The notes: a model not told the origin generated them from the letters alone. Counted from the stretch's first letter, positions 16,932 through 26,105 are shown. The stretch: 64,000 nucleotides of DNA from Desulfovibrionaceae bacterium (GCA_019421865.1 JAHZEL010000008.1:124001-188000); one strand, 5' to 3'. A program made the numbers and translations.

Positions 16932-18434
16932 ATGACGCTCGCTCTGCTTCTCCTCGTCCCGCTTCTGGCCGGACTTCTCATGCTCATTCCCGGTTCGTGG
17001 CCGCGCCGCGGTCTGCTCGTCGCCACCGCCGTCGCACACCTTGCCCTCGCCTCGCTCACGCTGAAGGCCATGCTTGCGGGCGCGAAGCCCGTCGCCCTGC
17101 ACGGTCTGCTTCAGCCCGACATGCTCGGCATGGTCTTTCTCATGCTGGCTTCCGTGCTCTTCACCGCGGCTTCCGTCTATGCCGTGGGCTATCTGCGCGA
17201 GGAAGACAAAAAACACGTGAAGCGCGACATCCAGAAAGGCCAGCTCTTCACCAATGCGCCTGAAACGCGCTTCCTCTCCTGCCTGTGCTTCTTCGTGGCA
17301 GCCATGACCCTCGTCACCACCACCGCCAATCTCGGCGCGCTCTGGGTGGGCATAGAGCTTACCACGCTCGCCAGCGCGCCGCTCATCTACTTCCACCGGC
17401 ATCAGAGCTCCATGGAAGCCACCTGGAAATACCTCATGATCTGTTCCGTGGGCATCGCGCTGGCCCTGCTCGGCAACATTCTCATGAGCGTGGCCTTCCA
17501 CAACCCGGCCGCCGCCTCGCCCGAAGGCATGGATCAGCTTTCCGCCTTCATGGAAAAGGCCAAGGGCATTCAGGGCACGGACCGCGTGCTCTGGCTCAAG
17601 GCCGCCTTCATCTTCATTCTTGTGGGCTACGGCACCAAAATGGGCCTCTCGCCGCTGCACACCTGGCTGCCCGACGCCCACAGTCAGGCGCCCTCCATGG
17701 TGTCGGGTCTGCTCTCCGGCGCGCTGCTCAACTGCGCCCTGCTCGGCATTCTGCGCGGTCATCAGATCATGCGGGCCGCCGGTCTCGGCGACTTCAGCGG
17801 CGATCTGCTCATCTTCTTCGGTCTGCTTTCCATGGGCACGGCCGCCGTGTTCATCGTGGGTCAGGGCCACTACAAGCGCCTGCTCGCCTACTCCAGCGTG
17901 GAGCACATGGGCATCCTCGCCCTTGCCTTCGGCGTGGGCGAAAGCGCCCTTTTCGGCGGCCTTCTGCACGCCGTGTGCCACTCGCTCACCAAGTGCATGC
18001 TCTTTCTTGTGGCAGGCAACATTCTCACCCGCTACCACACGCTCTCAAGCTACGACGTGCGGGGTCTTCGTCAGGATATGCCCCTTTCCGGCGCGCTCTG
18101 GACCGCAGGCTTTCTCGCCATCGTGGGTTCGCCGCCCTTCGGTCTGTTCATCAGTGAATTTTCCGTGCTGCGCGGCATCTTCGCCCATGCCGGACTCGGC
18201 GTGGCCTTCCTCTATCTGGCTGCGCTCGCCGTCATCTTCGTAGGCATGTCCGTTCCCGTGCTGCGCATGGTGCAGGGCACGCCTCCACGCGACGTGCCCA
18301 TGGACTACCACGAATCTCTCTTCAGCGTTCTGCCGCCCGCCGCGCTGTGTCTTGCCGTACTCGGCCTCGGACTCTGCGTGCCCGACTGGCTTGTGGAAAC
18401 GCTCAACCGCGCCGCCGCGCTTCTGGGGGCCTGA
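16932..18434 (+). CDS. ehrD: Ehr complex antiporter-like membrane subunit (HyfF/NuoM type)
   Basis: A second antiporter-like subunit, 500 residues, with the same landmarks as ehrA: the Glu in VGIELTTLASAPLIYF, the Lys in YGTKMGLSPLHTWLPDAHS and the YKRLLAYSSVEHMG stretch. Two antiporter-type subunits imply at least two ion-translocating half-channels in the complex. Its stop overlaps the start of the large-subunit gene by one base (TGATG). No defects were seen. Confidence 0.87.
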   Translation: MTLALLLLVPLLAGLLMLIPGSWPRRGLLVATAVAHLALASLTLKAMLAGAKPVALHGLLQPDMLGMVFLMLASVLFTAASVYAVGYLREEDKKHVKRDIQKGQLFTNAPETRFLSCLCFFVAAMTLVTTTANLGALWVGIELTTLASAPLIYFHRHQSSMEATWKYLMICSVGIALALLGNILMSVAFHNPAAASPEGMDQLSAFMEKAKGIQGTDRVLWLKAAFIFILVGYGTKMGLSPLHTWLPDAHSQAPSMVSGLLSGALLNCALLGILRGHQIMRAAGLGDFSGDLLIFFGLLSMGTAAVFIVGQGHYKRLLAYSSVEHMGILALAFGVGESALFGGLLHAVCHSLTKCMLFLVAGNILTRYHTLSSYDVRGLRQDMPLSGALWTAGFLAIVGSPPFGLFISEFSVLRGIFAHAGLGVAFLYLAALAVIFVGMSVPVLRMVQGTPPRDVPMDYHESLFSVLPPAALCLAVLGLGLCVPDWLVETLNRAAALLGA

Positions 18435-19927
18435 TGTTCAACTACAGAGAATCCATCGCATGGGACGACATTCCCCGGATCGACATGGAGGAGCTTGCCT
18501 CCTCCGTGGTGGAACGCTGCCGCAAAGGCTGGCGCCTGCTGGCCCTGTTCGGCGTGCCCTCGCCGCAGGGCACCGAAACGGTCTGCATTCTGGCCGACGC
18601 CTCGGCCCGTCTGCTCGACGCCATGCGCGGCAAACCTGCGCGCCGCTACAGCTCCATGACCCCGCACTGCCCGCAGGCCCATCTCTTCGAGCGCGAGCTC
18701 TTTGAGACCTGGGGCATCGAACCTGTCGGACATCCGTGGCTGAAGCCCGTCCGCTACTGCCCTTCCACCGAAGGCAGACGCGATCAGCGGCCCGGCCCGG
18801 CCCAGACCGACTATTTCCGCGTGGAAGGCGCAGAAGTGCATGAAGTGGCCGTCGGCCCCGTGCATGCGGGCGTCATCGAGCCGGGACACTTCCGCTTCCA
18901 GTGCTACGGCGAGAACGTCATGCACTTGGAAATCCAGCTCGGCTTCCAGCACCGCGACGTGGAGCATCTTGTGCTCACCTCTCCGGCAACGCTCGTGCTG
19001 CCCATCATGGAAAACATTGCGGGCGACACGGCCATCGGTCACGCCACGGCCTTCTGCACCGTGCAGGAACGCCTCTGCGGCGTGAAGATCACGGACAGAG
19101 CGCACAGGCTGCGGCGGCTCGCTCTGGAGCTGGAGCGCCTCGCCAACCATACCCGCGATCTCGGCGCCATCGGCGGCGATACCGGTTTTCTGCCCACCTC
19201 CGCCTGGAACGGCCGCATCACCGGCGACTTTCTCAATCTCACGTCGGAGCTGTGCGGCAGCCGCTTCGGTCGCAACCTGCTCTGCCCGGGTGGTGTGAAG
19301 TGGGATGTGGACGCCCCCCTCGCCGAATCTCTGATAAAGCGCCTGAAGGCGGCCTACCGCGATGCCCGCGGCTCCGTGGACGTCATGCTGGAAACCTCCA
19401 GCGTGCTCGCCCGTCTCACCGGAACAGGCAAGGTATCCTTCGAGGATGCCCGTGCCGTCGGCCTTGTGGGCATGGCGGCCCGCGCCTGCGGCGTTCCTCT
19501 CGACGCCCGCATGGACTGGCCCCTCTGCGACCTCGACAACGGCGCGCTGCACAAGCGCATGCGCACTACCGGCGACGTGCTGGCCCGCACCCTCATCCGC
19601 AGCGACGAGCTGAACGACTCCGCCGCCTCCGCCGAAGCCGATCTTGCGCAGCTCGGCCCCTCCAGCGGCAAGGAGACCTGCCGCACGGCCATGCCGGAGC
19701 GTCTGCCCGCCGGGCGCCTTGCCGTGGCGCAGGTGGAAGGCTGGCGCGGCGAGATATGCCATGTTGGCGTTACCGGCCCCTCCGGCGAGTGGCTGGCCTA
19801 TAAGGTGGTGGATCCGTCCTTCCACAACTGGACGGGACTTTCCCTCGCGCTGCGGAACGAGCAGATTTCCGACTTTCCGCTGTGCAACAAGAGCTTCAAC
19901 CTGTCCTACTGCGGGCACGACCTGTAA
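18434..19927 (+). CDS. ehrL: Ehr complex large subunit: hydrogenase-like but without nickel ligands
   Basis: A 497-residue fusion of a NuoC-like domain (about residues 1-115) and a NuoD/hydrogenase-large-subunit-like domain, as in HycE and HyfG. In true group 4 hydrogenases two CxxC pairs bind the Ni-Fe centre. Here the first is replaced by AGDT (196-199, within ENIAGDTAIGHATAFC) and the C-terminal DPCxxC by NLSYCG (489-494), so all four ligand positions are lost. The fold is kept (the GFQHRDVEHL stretch, RLANHTRDLG). This is the mark of Ehr, energy-converting hydrogenase-related, complexes, whose reaction is unsettled. No H2 chemistry is expected. No maturation protease gene is nearby, which fits. 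Confidence 0.85.
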   Translation: MFNYRESIAWDDIPRIDMEELASSVVERCRKGWRLLALFGVPSPQGTETVCILADASARLLDAMRGKPARRYSSMTPHCPQAHLFERELFETWGIEPVGHPWLKPVRYCPSTEGRRDQRPGPAQTDYFRVEGAEVHEVAVGPVHAGVIEPGHFRFQCYGENVMHLEIQLGFQHRDVEHLVLTSPATLVLPIMENIAGDTAIGHATAFCTVQERLCGVKITDRAHRLRRLALELERLANHTRDLGAIGGDTGFLPTSAWNGRITGDFLNLTSELCGSRFGRNLLCPGGVKWDVDAPLAESLIKRLKAAYRDARGSVDVMLETSSVLARLTGTGKVSFEDARAVGLVGMAARACGVPLDARMDWPLCDLDNGALHKRMRTTGDVLARTLIRSDELNDSAASAEADLAQLGPSSGKETCRTAMPERLPAGRLAVAQVEGWRGEICHVGVTGPSGEWLAYKVVDPSFHNWTGLSLALRNEQISDFPLCNKSFNLSYCGHDL

Positions 19928-19938
19928 AGGAAAGGGCC

Positions 19939-20751
19939 ATGCTGAACATTCTCAGAGAACGCCTTCATCAGGGGTACCGCACCCTGAACTATCCCCACGT
20001 CGCTCCGACCATCAGCCCGCGCTTTGCCGGGCTGCCCTCGCTGACGCCGACCTCCTGCAAGGACTGCCGGAGCCGTGCCTGTCTGGCCGCGTGCCCCACG
20101 GGAGCCATGCGCGTGACCGCCTCCGGCCCCGAGCTCGACATGGGACGCTGCCTGTTCTGCCGCGCCTGCGAAACGGCCTGCCCGGAACACAAGATCACCT
20201 TCACGGGAGAGCACAGGCTTGCCGCCTACACCCGCGAAGCGCTCATCGTGCGCGGCCCCGCCCCTGAAGACATCGGCAAACCCGGCATCCGTACGGCGAG
20301 GGGCGAACAGAAACGCGACCTTTCCATGTTCGCGCGCTCCCTCAAGCTGCGCGAAGTGAGCGCGGGCGGCTGCATGGCCTGCGAAGCCGACGTCAACGTG
20401 CTCGGCACGCTCATCTATGATCTGGGCCGCTTCGGCATCGAGTACGCGGCCTCTCCCCGCCATGCCGACGGCATTCTCGTCACCGGTCCGGTGACGGAAA
20501 ACATGAGGGAAGCCCTGCTCGACACCTGGCAGGCCGTGCCCGAGCCGAAGATCGTCATTGCCGTGGGCACCTGCGCCATTTCCGGCGGAACGTTCTGCAA
20601 GAGCCGGGAAGGCTGCGGCGGTGTGGAATCCGTGCTGCCGAAGGGCTCGGTGGACGTGTATGTGCCGGGATGCCCCCCCAATCCCTGGACCATTCTCGAC
20701 GGCATTCTGTCCGTCGCGTGGAAAAAGCACGCGGCCGGAAAGCAGCGCTGA
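19939..20751 (+). CDS. ehrS: Ehr complex ferredoxin-NuoB-type small subunit fusion
   Basis: A 270-residue iron-sulfur subunit. Residues 30-90 form a two-cluster ferredoxin domain: C40, C43, C48, C52 (with an unusual four-residue gap between the second and third Cys) and a regular C71, C74, C77, C81. Residues 130-260 are the NuoB-like small subunit with C145, C148, C212 and C245, which would bind the cluster nearest the large subunit. Thus electron entry and the interface cluster are intact although the nickel site is gone. GGAAAGGG lies before the ATG. It is the last gene of the operon, with a terminator after it. Confidence 0.85.
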   Translation: MLNILRERLHQGYRTLNYPHVAPTISPRFAGLPSLTPTSCKDCRSRACLAACPTGAMRVTASGPELDMGRCLFCRACETACPEHKITFTGEHRLAAYTREALIVRGPAPEDIGKPGIRTARGEQKRDLSMFARSLKLREVSAGGCMACEADVNVLGTLIYDLGRFGIEYAASPRHADGILVTGPVTENMREALLDTWQAVPEPKIVIAVGTCAISGGTFCKSREGCGGVESVLPKGSVDVYVPGCPPNPWTILDGILSVAWKKHAAGKQR

Positions 20752-20758
20752 CACTGTC

Positions 20759-20803
20759 TCCGGAAGGGAGCCCCGATCACGGGAAGCCCTTCCGGATTTT
20801 TTT
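20759..20803 (+). terminator. Intrinsic terminator of the Ehr operon
   Basis: TCCGGAAGGG (20759-20768) and CCCTTCCGGA (20787-20796) form a perfect 10-base stem followed by a T run. Confidence 0.92.
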
Positions 20804-21400
20804 ATGCTCATCCCGCCCCGATCAGCCCCGATGGACTGCGGGGAAGGCGACGCGCGGAGCAGGCCGGAAGGTGTCCGGCTCCGCCCCCGAAACGTTTCGT
20901 TGCCCCTCTGGCAGGGCAGACCTTTTGTCTGTTCCGCCTCTTCTACGGCTGATTTTCATGAGGCCGCCGAAGAGGTACCTTTTCTTCGGTACAGCACCTT
21001 CGCCGCTCCCTCTTTTCCGCATTCTTCCCTGCCCGGCGCTCCGGTATGCGGTCCGAAACGCAGACGCTTTTGCGCTCCCGTGCGGCGCCGCGCCGCACGC
21101 AGCTCTTCCGCAGCGCAGCTCTGCTTCTGCCGTAACACCGCTCTGCTTTGTTTTTTTCTGTGTTTTTCCGCCCTGTTACTCTCTGTGAAATATAGGATCT
21201 CTCGGCGCATTTTTCTTTCTTTTTTCACTAACGCCTCATTTCCAAGGCAAAAATACGTATGGCCAGACCCGCATGAGGCCAAAAAATGCTTTTCAGGCTG
21301 GACTCAATGCCACGGCCATGTTATAGGCGAGGCAACCACGGCGCGTGGAAACGGTCCGACGCGTCCAATCCCATTCCCTCTATGCAAAGGAGAGAACCTC
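20804..21400. other. Spacer between the Ehr operon and glpQ
   Basis: No gene is supported. The first half is G+C-rich with only short unlikely frames; about 21140-21260 is T-rich and may hold the glpQ promoter, but no clear -35/-10 pair could be chosen. AAGGAGAGA directly before 21401 is the ribosome site of glpQ. Confidence 0.4.
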
Positions 21401-22429
21401 ATGCGCAAAGTCATTCTTGCTCAGGCTCTGGCTCTGGCCCTTCTTCTGCCCGTCGCCGGTCAGGCCGCCGACTACAGACCCGAAGTCACCGCCCACCGCG
21501 GCGCCAGCGGCTACATGCCCGAGCACACTCTGCCCGCCAAGGCCATGGCCTATGCGATGGGTGTGGACTACGTGGAACAGGACGTCGTCATGTCCAAGGA
21601 CGGAAAGCTTCTGGTCATGCACGACATTTTTGTGGACACCACGACCGACGTGGCCAAGAAGTTCCCCGACCGTCATCGTGCGGACGGCCGCTACTACTCC
21701 TCCGACTTCACCTACGACGAACTGCGTTCCCTGCGCGTGACCGAACGCTTCGATCCCAAGACCGGCAAACCCGTGTTCTCCGGCCGCTTCCCCGATTCCC
21801 CCATCGCCTATCAGATTCCTTCTCTTGAAGAAGAATTCTACCAGGTGCAGGGCCTGAACAAGTCCACCGGAAGAAACGTGGGCGTGTACGTGGAAGTGAA
21901 GGAGCCCGACTTCTTCATGAATCAGGGGCTGGACATCCTCAAGGCCACCATCGATACCCTGACCAAGTTCGGATACAACACCCCGGACAGCAAGGCCATT
22001 CTCCAGATCTTCGACTATGAGGCCGTTGTTCGTGCCCGTGAACTCGGCTGGAAGGGACAGCTGTGCATGCTGATCACCCTGAGCGGCCAGCACATGAAGG
22101 ACGACAAGGCCCGCCATAAGTGGCTGACCACGCCTGAAGGCATCAAGGAACTCTCCAAGTACGCCACCATCTACGCCCCCAACTTCAACCTGCTGGCCGT
22201 GCCCACGGCCGACGGCAAGGGCTATACCATCTCCAACCTCGGCGATCTGGCCCGTGAAAACGGCATGAAGCTGCATTCCTGGACCCTGCGCAAGGACTCC
22301 CTGCCCACCGGATTCAAGGACTTCAACGAAGTGCTGGACGCCACCTTCAAGCAGATCAAGGTGGAAGGCATGTTCTCCGACTTCCCGGATCTGCTCGTGG
22401 AATACCTCAAGGCCAATAACCTGCGCTAA
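21401..22429 (+). CDS. glpQ: Periplasmic glycerophosphodiester phosphodiesterase
   Basis: GlpQ hydrolyses glycerophosphodiesters from phospholipid head groups to glycerol-3-phosphate and an alcohol. The 342-residue product has a signal peptide (residues 1-22, ending AGQAA), so it is periplasmic. The GDPD motifs are visible: AHRGASGYMPEHT (catalytic His and Arg), DYVEQDVVMSKDGKLLVMHD (metal-binding Glu/Asp and second His), and the VEVKEP lysine strand. The length agrees with E. coli GlpQ. No glpT or glpK is adjacent, so it seems to stand alone. A bidirectional terminator follows. Confidence 0.95.
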   Translation: MRKVILAQALALALLLPVAGQAADYRPEVTAHRGASGYMPEHTLPAKAMAYAMGVDYVEQDVVMSKDGKLLVMHDIFVDTTTDVAKKFPDRHRADGRYYSSDFTYDELRSLRVTERFDPKTGKPVFSGRFPDSPIAYQIPSLEEEFYQVQGLNKSTGRNVGVYVEVKEPDFFMNQGLDILKATIDTLTKFGYNTPDSKAILQIFDYEAVVRARELGWKGQLCMLITLSGQHMKDDKARHKWLTTPEGIKELSKYATIYAPNFNLLAVPTADGKGYTISNLGDLARENGMKLHSWTLRKDSLPTGFKDFNEVLDATFKQIKVEGMFSDFPDLLVEYLKANNLR

Positions 22430-22485
22430 ACGCTGCTGAAGGCGGAAGAGCTTCTACACCCGCCGCAGCCTGAACGCTCATGAAA

Positions 22486-22519
22486 AAAGAGGCCGGTCCT
22501 TTCAAGGATCGGCCTCTTT
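22486..22519. terminator. Bidirectional intrinsic terminator
   Basis: AAAGAGGCCGGTCC (22486-22499) pairs with GGATCGGCCTCTTT (22506-22519), with A and T runs on the two flanks. It lies between glpQ (+) and the convergent minus-strand exporter gene. Confidence 0.85.
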
Positions 22520-22675
22520 CCGTTCCGGGGCTCGGAAACCCGCGGGAATATCTTGTTCCATAAACAGGGCAAAGGCGAACTCACGCCAAGGCGAGAAGGG
22601 GCCCGCTCTTCTCCGTCTGCCCGGATAATAGCGCCGAAAATAAAGGGGCAACCGGGAGTATGACGCGCCTTCAGG

Positions 22676-23554
22676 CTACGATTTCTTGAAGCCTCTCGTT
22701 ACCAGAAGCGACGCACAGATGATGAGTCCCAGGGCGCACCACTGGCGCAGCGAAAGCACTTCGCCGAGAATGAGCAGTCCGAACAGCGCCGCGGCCGCCG
22801 GTTCAATGCTCATGAGCACGCCGTAGGCCTGCGGCGGTACGATGCGAAGGGCCACGATTTCCAGCCCGTACGGCAATGCCGAGGCCAGAAAGCCCACAAG
22901 AAAGGCCATGGGCAGCACGTCCTTCAGCACATCGGGCCTGAACAGCAGCGTGCCTTCGGCCAGAACGGCCCAGGGAACCGCCACCAGCGTGCCCGCCAGC
23001 ATACCCCAGGCCGCAGCGCTCACGCCTCCGCCCCCGGCACGGCGGCCGAACACGATGTATGCGGCCCAGCCTGCGGCGGCGGCAAAGGCAAAGCCGAGCC
23101 CCGTAAGATCCAGCCCCTCTTCCAGTCCGGACAGCGGCAGAATGAGCAGCAGCCCCGCCACGGCGAAGGCGATGCCTGCAAAGTCCGTCCACCTGCGGGA
23201 CGAACACACGGCCACCATGAGCGGTCCGGCGAACTCCACGGCCACGGCCATACCCTGCGGAATGCGGGCCAGCGCCTGATAAAAGCAGCCGTTCATGAAG
23301 GCAATGGCCACCCCGTATATCAGCACGCTTTTCCACTCCCGGCCCGACGGCATATGCCGCCAGGGCCGGAGCGCAATGAACAGCAGCACCGTGGCACAGG
23401 CCAGGCGCAGAGCCACAGTGACTTCCGGGCCGACCTCAACCACAAGAAACTTGGCAAAGGACGTGCCTGCCTGCGTGGACGTGATGGACACGAGCAGCAT
23501 GAGCACGCCGAGATACGGCCCGGTCACGCGATGCAGGGGAGAAAGAAAAAACAC
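22676..23554 (-). CDS. EamA/DMT-family exporter (RhtA-like)
   Basis: A 292-residue inner-membrane protein with ten hydrophobic helices in two EamA repeats. The pattern, with GMAVAVEFAGPLMVA in the first repeat and LMSIEPAAAALFGLLILGE in the second, matches RhtA-like exporters of threonine and homoserine; the actual substrate is not shown by the sequence. The start is a GTG at 23554 with GAGG six bases upstream, three bases after the stop of the CDF gene, so the two are co-transcribed and probably coupled. A nearby shared function is not evident. Confidence 0.85.
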   Translation of the reverse strand: MFFLSPLHRVTGPYLGVLMLLVSITSTQAGTSFAKFLVVEVGPEVTVALRLACATVLLFIALRPWRHMPSGREWKSVLIYGVAIAFMNGCFYQALARIPQGMAVAVEFAGPLMVAVCSSRRWTDFAGIAFAVAGLLLILPLSGLEEGLDLTGLGFAFAAAAGWAAYIVFGRRAGGGGVSAAAWGMLAGTLVAVPWAVLAEGTLLFRPDVLKDVLPMAFLVGFLASALPYGLEIVALRIVPPQAYGVLMSIEPAAAALFGLLILGEVLSLRQWCALGLIICASLLVTRGFKKS

Positions 23555-23557
23555 GGC

Positions 23558-25051
23558 CTACCTCTTCGGCTGAGGTTCCACGTGAATGACGATATGCCCC
23601 ACGTCCGGCAGACCGGCGCGAATGTTTTCTTCAAGGCGCGTGGCAAGGGCATGGCCTTCCGCCACCGTAGACGCACAGCAGCGGCAGTGGAAGGTCAGAG
23701 TGGTGCCGTCGTCGCCGGTGTAGACGTGAATGTGGTGCGGATCGCTCAAAGGAGACGACTGCATGGCCCGCTCCACGACATGGGTCACGGTCTCAAGGCT
23801 GATCGCCCGGGAATCGCCGTGGGAACGGCTGCCCCTCGGCTCCATGTGCGACACCACATAGAGCGCACCTACACGCTTGCGCAGATCCGCTTCATAGGCC
23901 GAAACCTTTTCATGAGCTTCGGTCAGAGGCATGTCGTCGGGCAGCTCGATATGCACTTCCACATGCATGCCGTCGTCCTGCGTGACGAGGCGCAGATTAT
24001 GGATCATGAGTCCGTGCAGGGAAGCCAGTCGATAGGACGTCGCGTAAAGATCGCGATGATTCTCCTCCTCCGGCTCCATGTGCACCGTGGTTTCGGCATC
24101 GGGCAGCACGCCGCGGACCACGTTTTCCAGCATGGTGGAAATTTCATGCGCCATATCCACGCGCATGCCGGACGGCGCGGAAACCACCAGCTCCACGAAA
24201 TGTCTTGCGCCGCTTTCGCGCACGCGCACGCTGCGTACCGGATACGCCGGAGCGTTGGCCGCCAGCGCTGCACGGATGTTGCGGGTTTCTTCGCTCATGC
24301 CGCCGTCCATAAGCGTGAGCACGGCGTTGCGGGCCATGTTCCAGCTCACCATGAGCACGATGCAGGCCACGCCGAGCGCAGCCACGGCGTCGGCACGGGT
24401 AAGAACGGCATGCAGCGTCGAGTCGGGCTCAACCCAGGAAGCCAGCGCCACGCAGGCCAGGCCTACCAGAACCACGGCCGAAGACCAGATGTCCGTGGTG
24501 AAATGCATGGCATCGGCTTCCAGCGCCTGCGACTTATGTTCTCTTGCCACACGGCGCAGCATGGCGGAACGGCTGATGTCCACCGCCAGAGAAATGATGA
24601 CCACGCCGAAGGCCCACCAGGAAGGCTCCACGGGGCCGGCATCGAAGAACAGCCGCTCCACGGCTTCCATGACGATCCATGCGCACGTGACCACAAGCAG
24701 CACGGTTTCGGCCAGCGCGGCAAGACTTTCGGCCTTGCCGTGTCCGTAGGGATGCCGCTCGTCCGCGGGCTGCGCCGATATGCGCACGGCAAGGCAGGTG
24801 ATGCCCGCCGCCACGAAGTCCAGCGTGCTGTGCAACGCTTCCGAAAGCAGACCGAGGCTGTTGGTGGAAAGGCCCGCCACCAGCTTGATCACGGTAAGAA
24901 GCGCCGACCAGATCACCGAAGACACGGCGGCCTTCTTCTTGGCGGCATCGGCCAGCGCGGCTTCCTCGGCCGCCAGTCTTTCCTGTTCCTCTCGTTCCTG
25001 CTCGACGTTTTCCAGTCCGGAAAAAACCGCATCACGGTTGTTCTTGTCCAT
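23558..25051 (-). CDS. Cation diffusion facilitator with three tandem C-terminal domains
   Basis: A divalent-metal efflux transporter of the CDF family. The first 45 residues form a charged, Glu- and Ala-rich cytoplasmic helix. Six membrane segments follow, with metal ligands in LLSEALHSTLDF and ADAMHFTTD. The C-terminal part is about 280 residues, much longer than the single domain of ordinary CDF proteins, and contains three repeats of the ferredoxin-like ZT-dimer type, each ending in HMEP or HVEP. The start at 25051 is preferred over longer options because GAG lies at ribosome-site distance and the upstream frame has no family similarity. It is divergent from the dehydrogenase gene. Metal specificity (Zn, Fe, Mn) is unknown. 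Confidence 0.9.
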   Translation of the reverse strand: MDKNNRDAVFSGLENVEQEREEQERLAAEEAALADAAKKKAAVSSVIWSALLTVIKLVAGLSTNSLGLLSEALHSTLDFVAAGITCLAVRISAQPADERHPYGHGKAESLAALAETVLLVVTCAWIVMEAVERLFFDAGPVEPSWWAFGVVIISLAVDISRSAMLRRVAREHKSQALEADAMHFTTDIWSSAVVLVGLACVALASWVEPDSTLHAVLTRADAVAALGVACIVLMVSWNMARNAVLTLMDGGMSEETRNIRAALAANAPAYPVRSVRVRESGARHFVELVVSAPSGMRVDMAHEISTMLENVVRGVLPDAETTVHMEPEEENHRDLYATSYRLASLHGLMIHNLRLVTQDDGMHVEVHIELPDDMPLTEAHEKVSAYEADLRKRVGALYVVSHMEPRGSRSHGDSRAISLETVTHVVERAMQSSPLSDPHHIHVYTGDDGTTLTFHCRCCASTVAEGHALATRLEENIRAGLPDVGHIVIHVEPQPKR

Positions 25052-25297
25052 GAAAATCATCTCGTTGCGTATGAATGTTCCAGCCTTGAAGGCTGCCCCC
25101 CTTTTAATGAGGGGAAAATGCGGAGTCAAGACGCGAACGTGCCCCTCCGAGGCGAAGTTCATCGCCCGGAACGAGCCCGGCACAACCTTTTCCGGCATCA
25201 GCCGCATACGCAGCGGAAAAGAGCGCCGCGTCGGTTGCCTTGCCCCGTCAAAACGGCTATCGTGGCCCCGTTATTCATTCTCAGCAAGGAGTGTTCC

Positions 25298-26050
25298 ATG
25301 CCCAAGCATATTCTCATCACCGGCGCGACCTCGGGCTTCGGCCTGGCCACCGCACGTCTCTTCGCCTCCGAAGGCTGGCACGTTGCCGGCACGGGCCGCC
25401 GCGCCGACCGTCTCGATGCCCTGCATCAGGAACTCGGCGACGCCTTCCTGCCCGTCCCCCTCGACATGCGCGACAGAAACGCGGTCATGGAAACGCTGGG
25501 GAATCTGCCCGGCGAATGGAACGACGTGGACGTGCTGCTCAACAACGCGGGCGCCGCTCTCGGCCTTGATCCCGCGCAGGAATGCAGCCTCGACGACTGG
25601 GATGCCATGGTCGACACCAACATCAAGGGCCTGCTCTACGCCACGCGCGCCGTGCTGCCCGGCATGGTGGCCCGCAATCGCGGCCACATCGTCATGCTCG
25701 GCTCCATCGCGGGCAACTATCCCTACGCGGGCGGCAACGTATACTGCGGCTCCAAGGCCTTCGTGAAGCAGTTCAGCCTGTCCCTGCGCGCCGACCTCCT
25801 CGGCACGAACGTTCATGTGACCAATATCGAGCCCGGCCTTGCGGAAAGCGAATTTTCCATCGTCCGCTTCCACGGCGACACCGAAAAGGCCGCCGCCGTG
25901 TATGAAGGCACGAGCCCCATCACCCCGCAGGACATCGCCGAAACCGTCTACTGGGTGACGCATCGCCCGGCCCACATCAACATCAACCGCGTGGAAGTCA
26001 TGCCCATCTGCCAGTGCCCGAGCGGTCCGCTGGTCAAAAAGGGCATGTAA
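25298..26050 (+). CDS. ydfG: NADP-dependent short-chain dehydrogenase, YdfG type
   Basis: A 250-residue SDR enzyme. Motifs: ITGATSGFGLATA (NADP-binding, residues 6-18), NNAG, the catalytic Ser in LGSIAG, and YCGSK (Tyr and Lys). The C-terminal stretch EPGLAESEFSIVRFHGD and PAHININRVEVMP closely follow E. coli YdfG, which oxidises L-allo-threonine and 3-hydroxy acids and reduces malonic semialdehyde. AAGGAG lies six bases before the ATG. The gene is alone, divergent from the CDF gene and followed by a terminator. Confidence 0.92.
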   Translation: MPKHILITGATSGFGLATARLFASEGWHVAGTGRRADRLDALHQELGDAFLPVPLDMRDRNAVMETLGNLPGEWNDVDVLLNNAGAALGLDPAQECSLDDWDAMVDTNIKGLLYATRAVLPGMVARNRGHIVMLGSIAGNYPYAGGNVYCGSKAFVKQFSLSLRADLLGTNVHVTNIEPGLAESEFSIVRFHGDTEKAAAVYEGTSPITPQDIAETVYWVTHRPAHININRVEVMPICQCPSGPLVKKGM

Positions 26051-26073
26051 TCCGCTCCCGATCCGTCGCCTGA

Positions 26074-26105
26074 GCCGGAGCCGGTTTCCCGGTTCCGGCC
26101 TTTTT
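26074..26105 (+). terminator. Intrinsic terminator after ydfG
   Basis: GCCGGAGCCGG (26074-26084) pairs with CCGGTTCCGGC (26089-26099), with one G-T pair, followed by CTTTTT. Confidence 0.85.

Noticed and set aside
18305..19918. Very long open frames antisense to real genes, for example here and at 58046-59746 on the other strand
   Set aside because: They mirror G+C-rich codon bias of the true genes, have His-, Gly- and Arg-rich composition, and have no family motifs.
18434..20751. Calling the last two Ehr genes a working group 4 [NiFe] hydrogenase
   Set aside because: All four nickel ligand positions of the large subunit are substituted (Ala196, Thr199, Ser491, Gly494), and no hyp maturation or protease gene is in the window.
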